From Gemmatimonadales bacterium UBA2960 (GTDB lineage: Bacteria; Gemmatimonadota; Gemmatimonadetes; Longimicrobiales; Gaopeijiaceae), in assembly GCA_002348465.1 (NCBI GenBank), contig DEBI01000124.1:1-7079 (forward strand): a stretch of DNA of 7,079 bases, given 5' to 3'. This document shows positions 1 to 6,072 of the stretch, in pieces (positions within the stretch are counted from its first letter, which is position 1; every line of letters begins with the position of its first letter). Under the pieces are notes generated by a model. It was given only the letters and a program-made list of their open reading frames with translations. It did not search any database and was not told where the DNA came from. The position numbers and the translations under genes were made by a program.

Positions 1-687
1 AACGATCGCGACGCCAATACGCAGATCCGCCTCTAAGGGGCGAAGCTGTTCAAGCGATTCAATCTGTTCGAGTCGCGACGGTGCGAGCGATGCCCACTGC
101 TCGAGAGCCGATTGCTCGTAGGCGTAAATTCCTAAATGCCTTAAGAAAGCAAAGCTTCCTGTCCTCTGAATCGGGCTCGTGGCTTCGCTTGTCCATGGTA
201 TACGGCTTCGGGAAAAGTAGAGGGCTCGGCCTGAGTCCGCTCGTGCGACCTTGACCATAGAAGCATCCTCTAAAACACCAGCCGCCTGAACTGGTGTCGC
301 ACAGGTCCCGACCTGCCAGTTACCGCTGCGGACTAATTCGATGGCGCTTCCAACATGTTCTTCTTCTATCAGAGGCTCATCGCCTTGGATATTCACCACC
401 AAGCCATATCCAGTGTAACCCGGCCGTCCGGCTACCTCCGCGACACGGTCAGTTCCAGATACGTGATCCTCGGATGTTAATTCAACGGGCGCCCCGATTG
501 CATGGCACACATCGACCACCTCATGAGAATCGGTCGCGACTACGGCATGATCTAGGACCTTCATCGCAGCGACCCGACGCCAAACCCACTCTATAAGCGG
601 TCTTCCTAAAAGCAGATGGAGGGGTTTGCGGGGGAGCCGCGTCGACCCTAGCCGGGCAGGCACAATGCCTAGAACCTGGCCGGTCAT
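1..687 (-). CDS. kdsB: 3-deoxy-manno-octulosonate cytidylyltransferase (CMP-Kdo synthetase), C-terminus cut by window edge
   Basis: This cytoplasmic enzyme activates Kdo with CTP to give CMP-Kdo and pyrophosphate, the donor for the inner core of lipopolysaccharide. I translated 229 codons without a stop, read from ATG at 687 down to base 1. The N-terminus has the nucleotide-binding signature PARLGSTRLPRKPL (residues 10-23). It is followed by GTDRVAEV (78-85), VNIQGDEPLI (98-107, with D103 a metal/catalytic Asp of the family), ALYFSRSRIPW (155-165), FLRHLGIYAY (181-190) and LEQIESLEQLRPLE (206-219). Order and spacing match E. coli KdsB closely. Family members are about 245-250 residues, so roughly 20-25 are missing, including the G-x-DTPEDL segment with the second metal-binding Asp. 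That is a window-edge effect, not a broken gene. An in-frame GTG at 708 is an alternative start, but family alignment favours ATG 687. Neither start has a clear Shine-Dalgarno sequence. It lies downstream of nadE on the same strand, 114 bases away. Confidence 0.95.
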   Translation of the reverse strand, partial: MTGQVLGIVPARLGSTRLPRKPLHLLLGRPLIEWVWRRVAAMKVLDHAVVATDSHEVVDVCHAIGAPVELTSEDHVSGTDRVAEVAGRPGYTGYGLVVNIQGDEPLIEEEHVGSAIELVRSGNWQVGTCATPVQAAGVLEDASMVKVARADSGRALYFSRSRIPWTSEATSPIQRTGSFAFLRHLGIYAYEQSALEQWASLAPSRLEQIESLEQLRPLEADLRIGVAIV

Positions 688-688
688 C

Positions 689-704
689 GGGCTTCGGTTA
701 GCCC
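689..704 (-). promoter_or_regulatory. Small hairpin directly upstream of kdsB start
   Basis: On the minus strand GGGCTAACCGAAGCCC can form a 5-bp stem (GGGCT/AGCCC) with a 6-base loop. It ends one base before the kdsB ATG and occupies the place where a Shine-Dalgarno sequence would normally lie. If kdsB is instead translated from the in-frame GTG at 708, the hairpin is inside the coding region. A regulatory role is inference; the inverted repeat is directly visible. Confidence 0.3.
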
Positions 705-788
705 ACACAGGCGGAGCGAGAAAGAAAGATTCACGCTTTGGAACCTATGCAAGAGTCAGGACAGATGAAAGCGGTCGAGCCATCGCCG

Positions 789-800
789 GCTAACGTTAGC
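789..800. repeat. 12-base perfect palindrome after nadE stop
   Basis: GCTAACGTTAGC is a perfect 12-base palindrome, one base beyond the nadE stop codon. As RNA it could fold only into a 4-bp stem with a 4-base loop and has no following U-run, so it is a poor intrinsic terminator. It could be a binding site for a dimeric protein or chance. The function is unknown. Confidence 0.35.
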
Positions 801-801
801 T

Positions 802-2649
802 CTAATAATCAACCGGACGCAGATAGAACTCGCCAATTGCGCTAGATGAGAGCACTGCAACCGTAGGCAACTCTCGCTTCCAATGAGTAGAGTCCAGCCT
901 GCGCTGCACGGTTTCAATCGCCGTTTTCTCAAATCCCATCTGGTGCAGCTCATTTGCTTGGTATCCAAGCGTGAGCCAATAGAGGATTGGATCCGCGTCG
1001 TGGTAGGATATACCCAACTCATCCTCGTCATTCACCCCCCTAACTAGATCAGCAGTAGCTGGTTTTTCGATGATTTCGCTAGGTACATCTAAGTGTCGAG
1101 CGAGGGCCCATACCTGCGTCTTGAACAGATCACCAAGAGGATTGATCGGTGGGGAATCGTCTGCATGCCATGTAAAGTATCCGAGGAGCCGCTCACTCTT
1201 GTTGCCGGTACCCAACGGAAGCGCGCCGAGGCTAGCAGATTGATCGAACAGGATCACAGCCCTCAATCGAGCCATGAGGTTCCCCTTTCGCATTGGCGAG
1301 ATGTTTTTTTCATATCTCTCCACGTAGCTATCGATCGGGTCCGAGATTTCAATCGTCCTTTCGTGAGCACCGGTCACATCGAGCACAAGTCCGGCGTGAT
1401 CGAGGCTCTCTTGGCTAGAAGTCCGGTACGGTAACCGGAAGCCGTATACATTCTCAGGTCCTAAAGCCCGACTCGCGAGAACCAGTGAAACTGCCGAGTC
1501 CACCCCTCCCGACACGCCTAATACCACCCTTTCAAAACCGCGGCGTCGGCACACCTCTTCTCGAATAAATTCAACCAGTGTCCGCTCGACGAGTTCAACA
1601 TCAATATCGAGGATCTCATCCCTTTTTCGAGTCGAAGATCCATCCGATCGTGCACCTATGCCATCGTCGGATGGCGACTCTTGCACCCCGCCCGAGAGAC
1701 GTGCGCTTTCATACGGTTCAACCGGGGCGGACCCGCCCGAAACCCTGTCGAGAGCTCTCTGTAAATGCGGGAGCGCTTGCTCTAGGTCAGATAACAGTGG
1801 GGACGCCGTTCTCGACCGGTCGATTGCTCTAGGATCCAACTCCACGGCGGTACCTCCTTCCTGCAAGAGGGGCGCTCGTGTTATTTCCGTCCCATCCGGA
1901 GCGAATGCTACAGAGCCCCCAGGGAAAATCTTGCCTCCCTCTGAGCCGACAAGCTGTGAGACGATACAGAACACCCCATGCTCTACCGCCATTTGCGGTC
2001 CGATCCGATCCCAGTGAGCAAGGTTGCTCGGCCGCCCATCTGTAGAGGGAATGAAGTCTCGTGCCGGCGACGCGGAAACGACAAACACAACCTCTGCCCC
2101 GTCGAGGGCAAGCACCATCCCAGGTGCTGAGTGCCACGCGTCCTCACACACCAGCATCCCAAATCGACCATACCGAGTATCGAACGCTTGGACTTCTGTA
2201 CCCGGCTCTACAAAACGTGCCTCATCAAAAACCCCGTACGTAGGCAGAAACATCTTTCTGTGAACGTGTTTTAACTGGTAAGCTCTCCCTTCATTGCTCA
2301 GGTACGCTACACTGTTATAGAGCCTGCGATTCCAGCGCTCGTAAAAGCCGATAACTATGTCGGGAGCGTCAGACGATGGTACCCGGATCGCATGGGCTAG
2401 CTGATCTGCAGAAAGGGCAGCCTCAGAGACGGCTCCTTCTAGGAAATACCCCGAGAGCACTGCCTCCGGAAACACGAGCACATCCGCGCCACCTGCTTGA
2501 GAAATCACCCGTGTCTGCACCCGTTTGAGATTGGCAGACACATCGCCCTTCTGTGGCTTCAACTGCTCGAGGGATATCCTCAGCGGGGTACGTTCTTGCT
2601 CTTGATTCATCTGGGACAACCACATATCGGTGAAGTGATTCCTTCGCAC
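802..2649 (-). CDS. nadE: Glutamine-dependent NAD+ synthetase (nitrilase-type glutaminase fused to synthetase)
   Basis: NadE catalyses the last step of NAD+ synthesis: ATP-dependent amidation of deamido-NAD+ in the cytoplasm, with ammonia taken from glutamine. The protein is 615 residues from the GTG at 2649. Residues ~22-275 are a nitrilase-fold glutaminase with a visible Glu-Lys-Cys triad: E62 in VFPEAVLSGY, K132 in HRKMFLPTYG, C168 in LVCEDAW. Residues ~347-615 are the synthetase, with the PP-loop SGGVDSA (380-386), GTGNKSERLLGYFTWHAD (480-497), NPLGDLFKTQVW (503-514) and DEDELGISY (541-549). A polar, Gly/Ser-rich linker (~300-346) joins them. The synthetase half resembles the form usually described as ammonia-dependent more than the mycobacterial or yeast fused type, from memory. 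The start is uncertain: conserved sequence begins near residue 22, so ATG codons at 2625 or 2610 are possible. Only the GTG has a strong, though distant, Shine-Dalgarno sequence. It is transcribed divergently from the S41 protease gene and lies upstream of kdsB. Confidence 0.95.
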   Translation of the reverse strand: MRRNHFTDMWLSQMNQEQERTPLRISLEQLKPQKGDVSANLKRVQTRVISQAGGADVLVFPEAVLSGYFLEGAVSEAALSADQLAHAIRVPSSDAPDIVIGFYERWNRRLYNSVAYLSNEGRAYQLKHVHRKMFLPTYGVFDEARFVEPGTEVQAFDTRYGRFGMLVCEDAWHSAPGMVLALDGAEVVFVVSASPARDFIPSTDGRPSNLAHWDRIGPQMAVEHGVFCIVSQLVGSEGGKIFPGGSVAFAPDGTEITRAPLLQEGGTAVELDPRAIDRSRTASPLLSDLEQALPHLQRALDRVSGGSAPVEPYESARLSGGVQESPSDDGIGARSDGSSTRKRDEILDIDVELVERTLVEFIREEVCRRRGFERVVLGVSGGVDSAVSLVLASRALGPENVYGFRLPYRTSSQESLDHAGLVLDVTGAHERTIEISDPIDSYVERYEKNISPMRKGNLMARLRAVILFDQSASLGALPLGTGNKSERLLGYFTWHADDSPPINPLGDLFKTQVWALARHLDVPSEIIEKPATADLVRGVNDEDELGISYHDADPILYWLTLGYQANELHQMGFEKTAIETVQRRLDSTHWKRELPTVAVLSSSAIGEFYLRPVDY

Positions 2650-2670
2650 TCACTTCTTCACGTCGAAGAT

Positions 2671-2676
2671 ACCTCC
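2671..2676 (-). promoter_or_regulatory. Strong but distant Shine-Dalgarno sequence for nadE
   Basis: On the minus strand GGAGGT lies 21 bases upstream of the GTG at 2649, too far for direct use. Two readings fit. First, bases 2655-2669 can fold (TCTTC/GAAGA, 5-base loop), which would leave about six unpaired bases between the site and the GTG. Second, the site has ideal 9-base spacing to a GTG at 2661 that opens a three-codon frame ending in TGA exactly at the nadE GTG, which would suit termination-reinitiation. The motif is seen; either mechanism is inference. Confidence 0.5.
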
Positions 2677-2794
2677 TTGGGCGCACCTATTGCAGGCCCC
2701 AAAGGGATTCAATTATTTCAGACGAATCGTGCAGTCCCTGAGGAACGACCCTTAGAATGCCGGGTTAATAGCCCGCACTAAAACAATGACGATC

Positions 2795-2798
2795 AGGA
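2795..2798 (+). promoter_or_regulatory. Ribosome binding site of the S41 peptidase gene
   Basis: AGGA lies eight bases before the ATG at 2807. It is a short Shine-Dalgarno core at normal spacing, and it supports this start together with the signal peptide that begins there. Confidence 0.5.
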
Positions 2799-2806
2799 TC
2801 ACCTGA

Positions 2807-4408
2807 ATGATCAAGACATCTGCAGTCTGTGCAACGCTCGGCTTGTTACTGATACCTACTACGATGGCCGCGCAAAACGGACCGAACGGATCTTCCGGCG
2901 ACCCACCGCAGGTCGACATCTTGGCTAGCGCCGTCGATGCGATCGCTCAAATGCATATGGACGCGTTCAGCGATTCTATTCTTTGGGAAGCAGCCATCGA
3001 CGGGATAATTCGAGCCCTAGATGACCCGTATGCAGAAGTATTTACACCACAAGAAGCAGAAGCGTGGGAAGAAGACACCACCGGTAACTACTCTGGTATA
3101 GGGCTGCAGATTACACTGCTCAATGATGAGGTGACCGTGACAGCTGTATTCCGAGGCTTCCCAGCGAACGAGCACGGGCTCGCGGTTGGAGATGTTATCG
3201 TAGGGGTCAACCAACATGACGCCTCGGAATGGAGCACGGGCATGGCCGCCGACTCTATCAGAGGCCCGGTAGGCACGGATGTAAGGGTGAGGATAAAACG
3301 GGTTGGGTACGACGACCCCATCTCTTATACAATCACACGAGAAGAGGTACACGTGCCAGCGGTATCCTGGGGGATACTCGAGAACAATATCGGCTACGTC
3401 ATCATGGATCGCGTCGCCCGGAATGCCGCGCGGGAGATGAACGAGGCACTCGGTGAGTTGGGTGAATCCGATGGACTGATTATCGACCTTAGACGAAACC
3501 CCGGGGGCTTTCTGGATGAATCACTGATGCTCGCCGACCTCTTCCTCGCGCCAGGGGCTACACTTGCGAGCACGGTGCAGCGAGTGCCAGGAACGTCTGC
3601 TGACCAGCCCGACACCGAGTCTTATGGGGATCGCTGGCCTATACAGGTCCCTAGGCTCCCGATAGTGATCTTGGTCGACGAGTTCACGGCTTCAGGTGCC
3701 GAAATCCTTGCGGGTGCGCTTCAGGACTACGATCGGGCGGTGGTTCTTGGTCAGCGAACATTCGGGAAAGGTGTCGTCCAAACAGTGATGCCATTGCCTC
3801 ACGGGCGTCGGCTGCGCTTCACAACGGGCTCGTGGCTGACTCCGCTAGGAAGATCGCTTCAAAGGACGAGAGACAGGCAAGGCGTCCCGGTGCCGGAGGT
3901 CATTGATTCCCTTCCCAGAGTAACGACCGCCAGCGGTCGCTCCCTTATTGATGGTGGCGGAATCTTCCCCGACTTAGAGATCGAAGACGACACCCTGACG
4001 CTCGTAGAACGTGACTTTCTCAGAGCGTCTAACGAGGCACAGTTCCCGCTCGGGCTACGGATAGCGGAATTTGGGTTCGCGGTAGCCGCATCGCGTCGAG
4101 CGGAAGGCGTCGGTCCCTACGTTGAAGAGAGAGAGTTTGAAGCTTTTGTCGCAGCCTTACAAACAGAAGGACTCGGTACGGATTTCCTGGGCACACCCGA
4201 AATTCGCCGCTACCTACTGTGGCGGACCGAACTTGCTACAGCGCAGAGAATGAGCGATATCGGCGGGGAAGCTGAGATCCGCACCCAACGAGATCCGGTC
4301 CTGTCGGAAGCAATCCTTCTCTTAGAAGCTACATCCACACAAGAACAGCTGTTTGCCTTGGTTGAGAGTAGAAACGTAGGATTGGAGAACGGCCCCAGCT
4401 ATCACTAA
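2807..4408 (+). CDS. Secreted PDZ-containing S41 family peptidase (C-terminal processing protease type)
   Basis: This is a predicted exported serine protease of the tail-specific/CtpA type, which cleaves proteins near their C-termini in the periplasm. A signal peptide spans residues ~1-22 (basic MIK, hydrophobic core, cleavage around TMA/AQ), with no lipobox. Residues ~36-90 form the S41 N-terminal helical region (ALDDPYAEVFTP at 70-81). A PDZ domain covers ~93-178, with SGIGLQI as carboxylate-binding loop and GLAVGDVIVGVN at 124-135. The S41 core follows to ~395, with IIDLRRNPGG (225-234). The catalytic Ser is S296 in DEFTASGAE and the Lys is K321 in GQRTFGKG. The 25-residue Ser-Lys spacing equals that of E. 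coli Prc, and D307 matches the Prc active-site Asp. The last ~135 residues look helical and I cannot assign them to a family. It is the only plus-strand gene, divergent from nadE and convergent with xerD. The substrate is unknown; ctpA would be a reasonable but unproven name. Confidence 0.93.
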   Translation: MIKTSAVCATLGLLLIPTTMAAQNGPNGSSGDPPQVDILASAVDAIAQMHMDAFSDSILWEAAIDGIIRALDDPYAEVFTPQEAEAWEEDTTGNYSGIGLQITLLNDEVTVTAVFRGFPANEHGLAVGDVIVGVNQHDASEWSTGMAADSIRGPVGTDVRVRIKRVGYDDPISYTITREEVHVPAVSWGILENNIGYVIMDRVARNAAREMNEALGELGESDGLIIDLRRNPGGFLDESLMLADLFLAPGATLASTVQRVPGTSADQPDTESYGDRWPIQVPRLPIVILVDEFTASGAEILAGALQDYDRAVVLGQRTFGKGVVQTVMPLPHGRRLRFTTGSWLTPLGRSLQRTRDRQGVPVPEVIDSLPRVTTASGRSLIDGGGIFPDLEIEDDTLTLVERDFLRASNEAQFPLGLRIAEFGFAVAASRRAEGVGPYVEEREFEAFVAALQTEGLGTDFLGTPEIRRYLLWRTELATAQRMSDIGGEAEIRTQRDPVLSEAILLLEATSTQEQLFALVESRNVGLENGPSYH

Positions 4409-4436
4409 CACCTCCTCAAGCTCGAGGGCTCTGCGG
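4409..4436. other. Convergent junction S41 peptidase / xerD with a weak hairpin
   Basis: Only 28 bases separate the two converging stop codons. An imperfect inverted repeat, CCTCAAGCTCGAGG at 4414-4427, could form a 4-bp stem (CCTC/GAGG). Neither side carries a T-run, so I do not call it an intrinsic terminator. Transcripts from both sides probably run into the opposite gene. Confidence 0.35.
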
Positions 4437-5351
4437 CTATTGACGGGGGTGATACTTCTGATGAACCTCCCGCAGGTAGGCTCGGTCTAAGTGAGTATAG
4501 ATCTGCGTAGTCGAGATATCGGCATGACCGAGAAGTTCCTGAACCGCAGCTAGGTCCGCCCCGCCCTCCACAAGATGCGTTGCGAATGTATGTCTTATTG
4601 TGTGGGGTGAAACCGCTCTCGCAATGCCTGCGCGGATTGCAGCTCTTTTTACTATCTCCCATACCGATTTGCGTCGAATCGGTTTCCCTCTCGCATTGAG
4701 GAAGACTAGGCCTTCGCCATTCCCTTGATCGAGATTCGGCCGGAGATCACGAAGGTAACGCTTGAGAGTTCGCAAGCCTGGGCCACCCACTGGGACAAGT
4801 CGCTCCTTAGAGCCCTTTCCGAAAATCTTGGCAAATCCTTCTTCTAAGTCCAAAGACGTAATTCTAAGGCTTACCAATTCACTAACACGCACCCCTGTAG
4901 CGTATAGAAACTCAAGAATAGCTCGATCCCTCCAATAGAGTGGATGCGTTGAATCCGGAGACTCAAGAACCCGCCCTACCTCTAACTGCGAGAGAACGTC
5001 AGGTAGCGACCTGTCAACCTGTGGCGATTCTAGCCGGTCCGTAGGATCGACTTCCACCACTCCTTCCATTGAGAGAAATCTGAAGTACGTCCGGACGGCA
5101 GATTGGGCTCTCCGAATCGACCGAGGGGCCATACCCTTTTCTTTAAGGGAATAGGTCCACTTCCGTAGCATCCCAATATCGACTTCTTTTGGACTGGCGA
5201 CGCCAGCTTCTTCGGCGAACGAGAACCATCCGCCAAGGTCCCGACCATAGGAGACCACCGTTTGCTCCGAGAGTCCCCTCTCAAACGTCAGGTAGTCGTG
5301 GAACTGCTCGAAAAGGAAAGCAGCAGGCGCGTCCGGTATGACGGCTTTCAC
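4437..5351 (-). CDS. xerD: Tyrosine recombinase, XerD-type
   Basis: XerC/XerD recombinases resolve chromosome dimers by site-specific recombination at dif, under control of FtsK. With the GTG start at 5351 the protein is 304 residues, typical for XerD. Residues ~10-100 are the SAM-like core-binding domain (FHDYLTFERGLSEQTVVSYGRDL). The catalytic domain has the full set: R155 in TGVRVSEL, K179 in FGKGSKER, H250 and R253 in SPHTIRH, H276 in LLGHADI, and nucleophile Y285 in TTQIYTH. The C-terminus ending HPRQ resembles the HPRA end of XerD rather than XerC. I chose GTG 5351 because it overlaps the dedA stop as GTGA, a common translational coupling arrangement. A longer frame from TTG 5387 would only add 12 residues read inside dedA. 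The overlap suggests co-expression with dedA. No mobile-element genes, attachment repeats or flanking tRNA point to a phage or island integrase. Confidence 0.92.
   Translation of the reverse strand: MKAVIPDAPAAFLFEQFHDYLTFERGLSEQTVVSYGRDLGGWFSFAEEAGVASPKEVDIGMLRKWTYSLKEKGMAPRSIRRAQSAVRTYFRFLSMEGVVEVDPTDRLESPQVDRSLPDVLSQLEVGRVLESPDSTHPLYWRDRAILEFLYATGVRVSELVSLRITSLDLEEGFAKIFGKGSKERLVPVGGPGLRTLKRYLRDLRPNLDQGNGEGLVFLNARGKPIRRKSVWEIVKRAAIRAGIARAVSPHTIRHTFATHLVEGGADLAAVQELLGHADISTTQIYTHLDRAYLREVHQKYHPRQ
5348..5351 (-). other. GTGA stop/start overlap of dedA and xerD
   Basis: The dedA stop TGA (5350-5348) and the proposed xerD start GTG (5351-5349) share bases as GTGA on the minus strand. There is no good Shine-Dalgarno sequence of xerD's own, only GGA immediately before the codon, so translation of xerD probably depends on ribosomes finishing dedA. 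Confidence 0.6.
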
Positions 5352-5962
5352 TCCGAGTTGTCCGGAACAAGCGATCGGTACCACCAAACCGCTACCGCCA
5401 TCGCAGCTAGGACAGCGATACCCGTCAGTCCTCGGTTGAGTCCCAACAGTTGGGTTTCAAGGTCGGCTAAGTTCTCCCCTGTCACAAAGCCGAGCCTAAC
5501 CAGGCCACCGTACCAAAAGGCAGATGCCAACGCTATCGGTATGATCACCCTCGGCCACGGCTGCCGCGTAGCGCCTGCAAACACCGGAGTGATCGCCCGT
5601 ACTCCAGGTAAGAACCTAGACAGGAACATCGCGGTAGGGCCCCACCGTCCATAGAACCGCTCCATCCGCAGCATCTGATGAGGCTTCAGTAAATATCGGC
5701 CACTCTTCTTCTCGAAAAACGCCGGCCCATGAACGTGACTCAGCCTGTACACTAAACCCGCTCCGAGGACGTTACACAACCACGCACCACCAAAAACCCA
5801 GAGGGCATCCAGGTGGCCCGCCCCGGCGAGGAATCCGCCAATTGCGATAAGGGTGTCAGCCGGTACGACGGGGATGAAATTTTCAGTAGCGGCGCCGAAA
5901 CTCAGCGTGAGATAAAGCGTGACGTCCGGAATCTGGTTCATCCACAACACGAACTTCGCCAT
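5348..5962 (-). CDS. DedA family integral membrane protein
   Basis: This is a 204-residue inner-membrane protein of the DedA/SNARE-associated (VTT domain) family. Members are linked to membrane homeostasis, and some recycle undecaprenyl phosphate or other lipids across the membrane. The family signature ENFIPVVPADTL lies at 27-38, with acidic residues E27 and D36 in a re-entrant hydrophobic segment. FYGRWG is at 103-108 and SRFLPGVRAITP at 115-126, carrying R116 and R122. Hydrophobic stretches near 14-48, 52-72, 137-158 and 178-196 are likely membrane segments. Length is typical. An AGGAGA ribosome binding site lies eight bases before the ATG at 5962. The gene sits between ispF and xerD, and its stop overlaps the xerD start. 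Near ispF, which feeds isoprenoid and so undecaprenyl phosphate synthesis, a lipid-carrier transport role is plausible, but the substrate cannot be read from sequence. Confidence 0.9.
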   Translation of the reverse strand: MAKFVLWMNQIPDVTLYLTLSFGAATENFIPVVPADTLIAIGGFLAGAGHLDALWVFGGAWLCNVLGAGLVYRLSHVHGPAFFEKKSGRYLLKPHQMLRMERFYGRWGPTAMFLSRFLPGVRAITPVFAGATRQPWPRVIIPIALASAFWYGGLVRLGFVTGENLADLETQLLGLNRGLTGIAVLAAMAVAVWWYRSLVPDNSE

Positions 5963-6072
5963 AGACCGTCTCTCCTGTCACCAGCAAACCGCATTGCGTC
6001 GAACCCGATGACGATGCGCTTCTCTATTGCTTTATCAATGAGCAGCCTTTCAGAAGAGCGGATCGCGCATAG
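5963..6072. other. ispF-dedA intergenic gap
   Basis: This 110-base same-strand gap has no supported gene, terminator or strong promoter. A TTGATA hexamer on the minus strand resembles a -35 element but has no -10 partner at proper spacing. The ispF reading frame stays open through the whole gap but has no start codon apart from a late ATG, so it is treated as chance. Confidence 0.45.
5971..5976 (-). promoter_or_regulatory. Ribosome binding site of dedA
   Basis: AGGAGA on the minus strand ends eight bases before the dedA ATG. It is a good Shine-Dalgarno match that fixes the start at 5962. Confidence 0.7.

Larger units (their letters stand above)
688..801. other. nadE-kdsB intergenic gap
   Basis: This 114-base same-strand gap lies between the nadE stop and the kdsB start. 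It holds a 12-base perfect palindrome next to the nadE stop and a small hairpin next to the kdsB start, both listed separately. I see no convincing -35/-10 pair on the minus strand and no hairpin followed by a T-run. Whether kdsB is co-transcribed with nadE or has its own promoter is therefore open. A 12-codon ATG frame (783-745, minus) is present but lacks a ribosome binding site and is not called as a gene. Confidence 0.5.
2650..2806. promoter_or_regulatory. Divergent intergenic region, nadE / S41 peptidase
   Basis: These 157 bases separate two divergently transcribed genes, so promoters for both should lie here. The best -10-like hexamers I see are TAGAAT at 2753-2758 on the plus strand and AATAAT on the minus strand (plus-strand positions 2712-2717). 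Neither has a good -35 hexamer at 16-18 bases, so exact promoters are not assigned. A short inverted repeat, CGGG/CCCG at 2761-2764 and 2772-2775, sits between the plus-strand hexamer and the S41 start. No small gene is supported. Confidence 0.5.

Noticed and set aside
745..783. Twelve-codon ATG frame on the minus strand between nadE and kdsB, possible leader peptide
   Set aside because: No ribosome binding site, no run of one regulatory amino acid and no attenuator hairpins follow it; expected by chance.
1093..1434. Plus-strand open frame of 113 codons within nadE
   Set aside because: Antisense shadow of conserved synthetase coding sequence; no domain or ribosome binding site seen.
3017..3352. 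Minus-strand open frame of 111 codons within the S41 peptidase gene
   Set aside because: Antisense to the conserved PDZ domain; the translation is Cys/Tyr-rich and without recognisable motifs.
4414..4427. CCTCAAGCTCGAGG as a bidirectional terminator
   Set aside because: Only a 4-bp stem with an internal mismatch beyond it and no T-run on either strand.
4437..5351. Tyrosine recombinase as a sign of a prophage, integron or genomic island
   Set aside because: Length, catalytic residues and the HPR-type C-terminus fit housekeeping XerD. Neighbours are core metabolic genes, and no att repeats, tRNA or cargo are present.
5940..6072. The ispF frame remains open for 44 codons past its stop through the gap before dedA, and reads like plausible protein
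   Set aside because: There is no usable start codon except a late ATG. An open run of that length has roughly a one-in-eight chance at random (my estimate from three stops in 64 codons). No evidence of readthrough or frameshift, as IspF is already full length.
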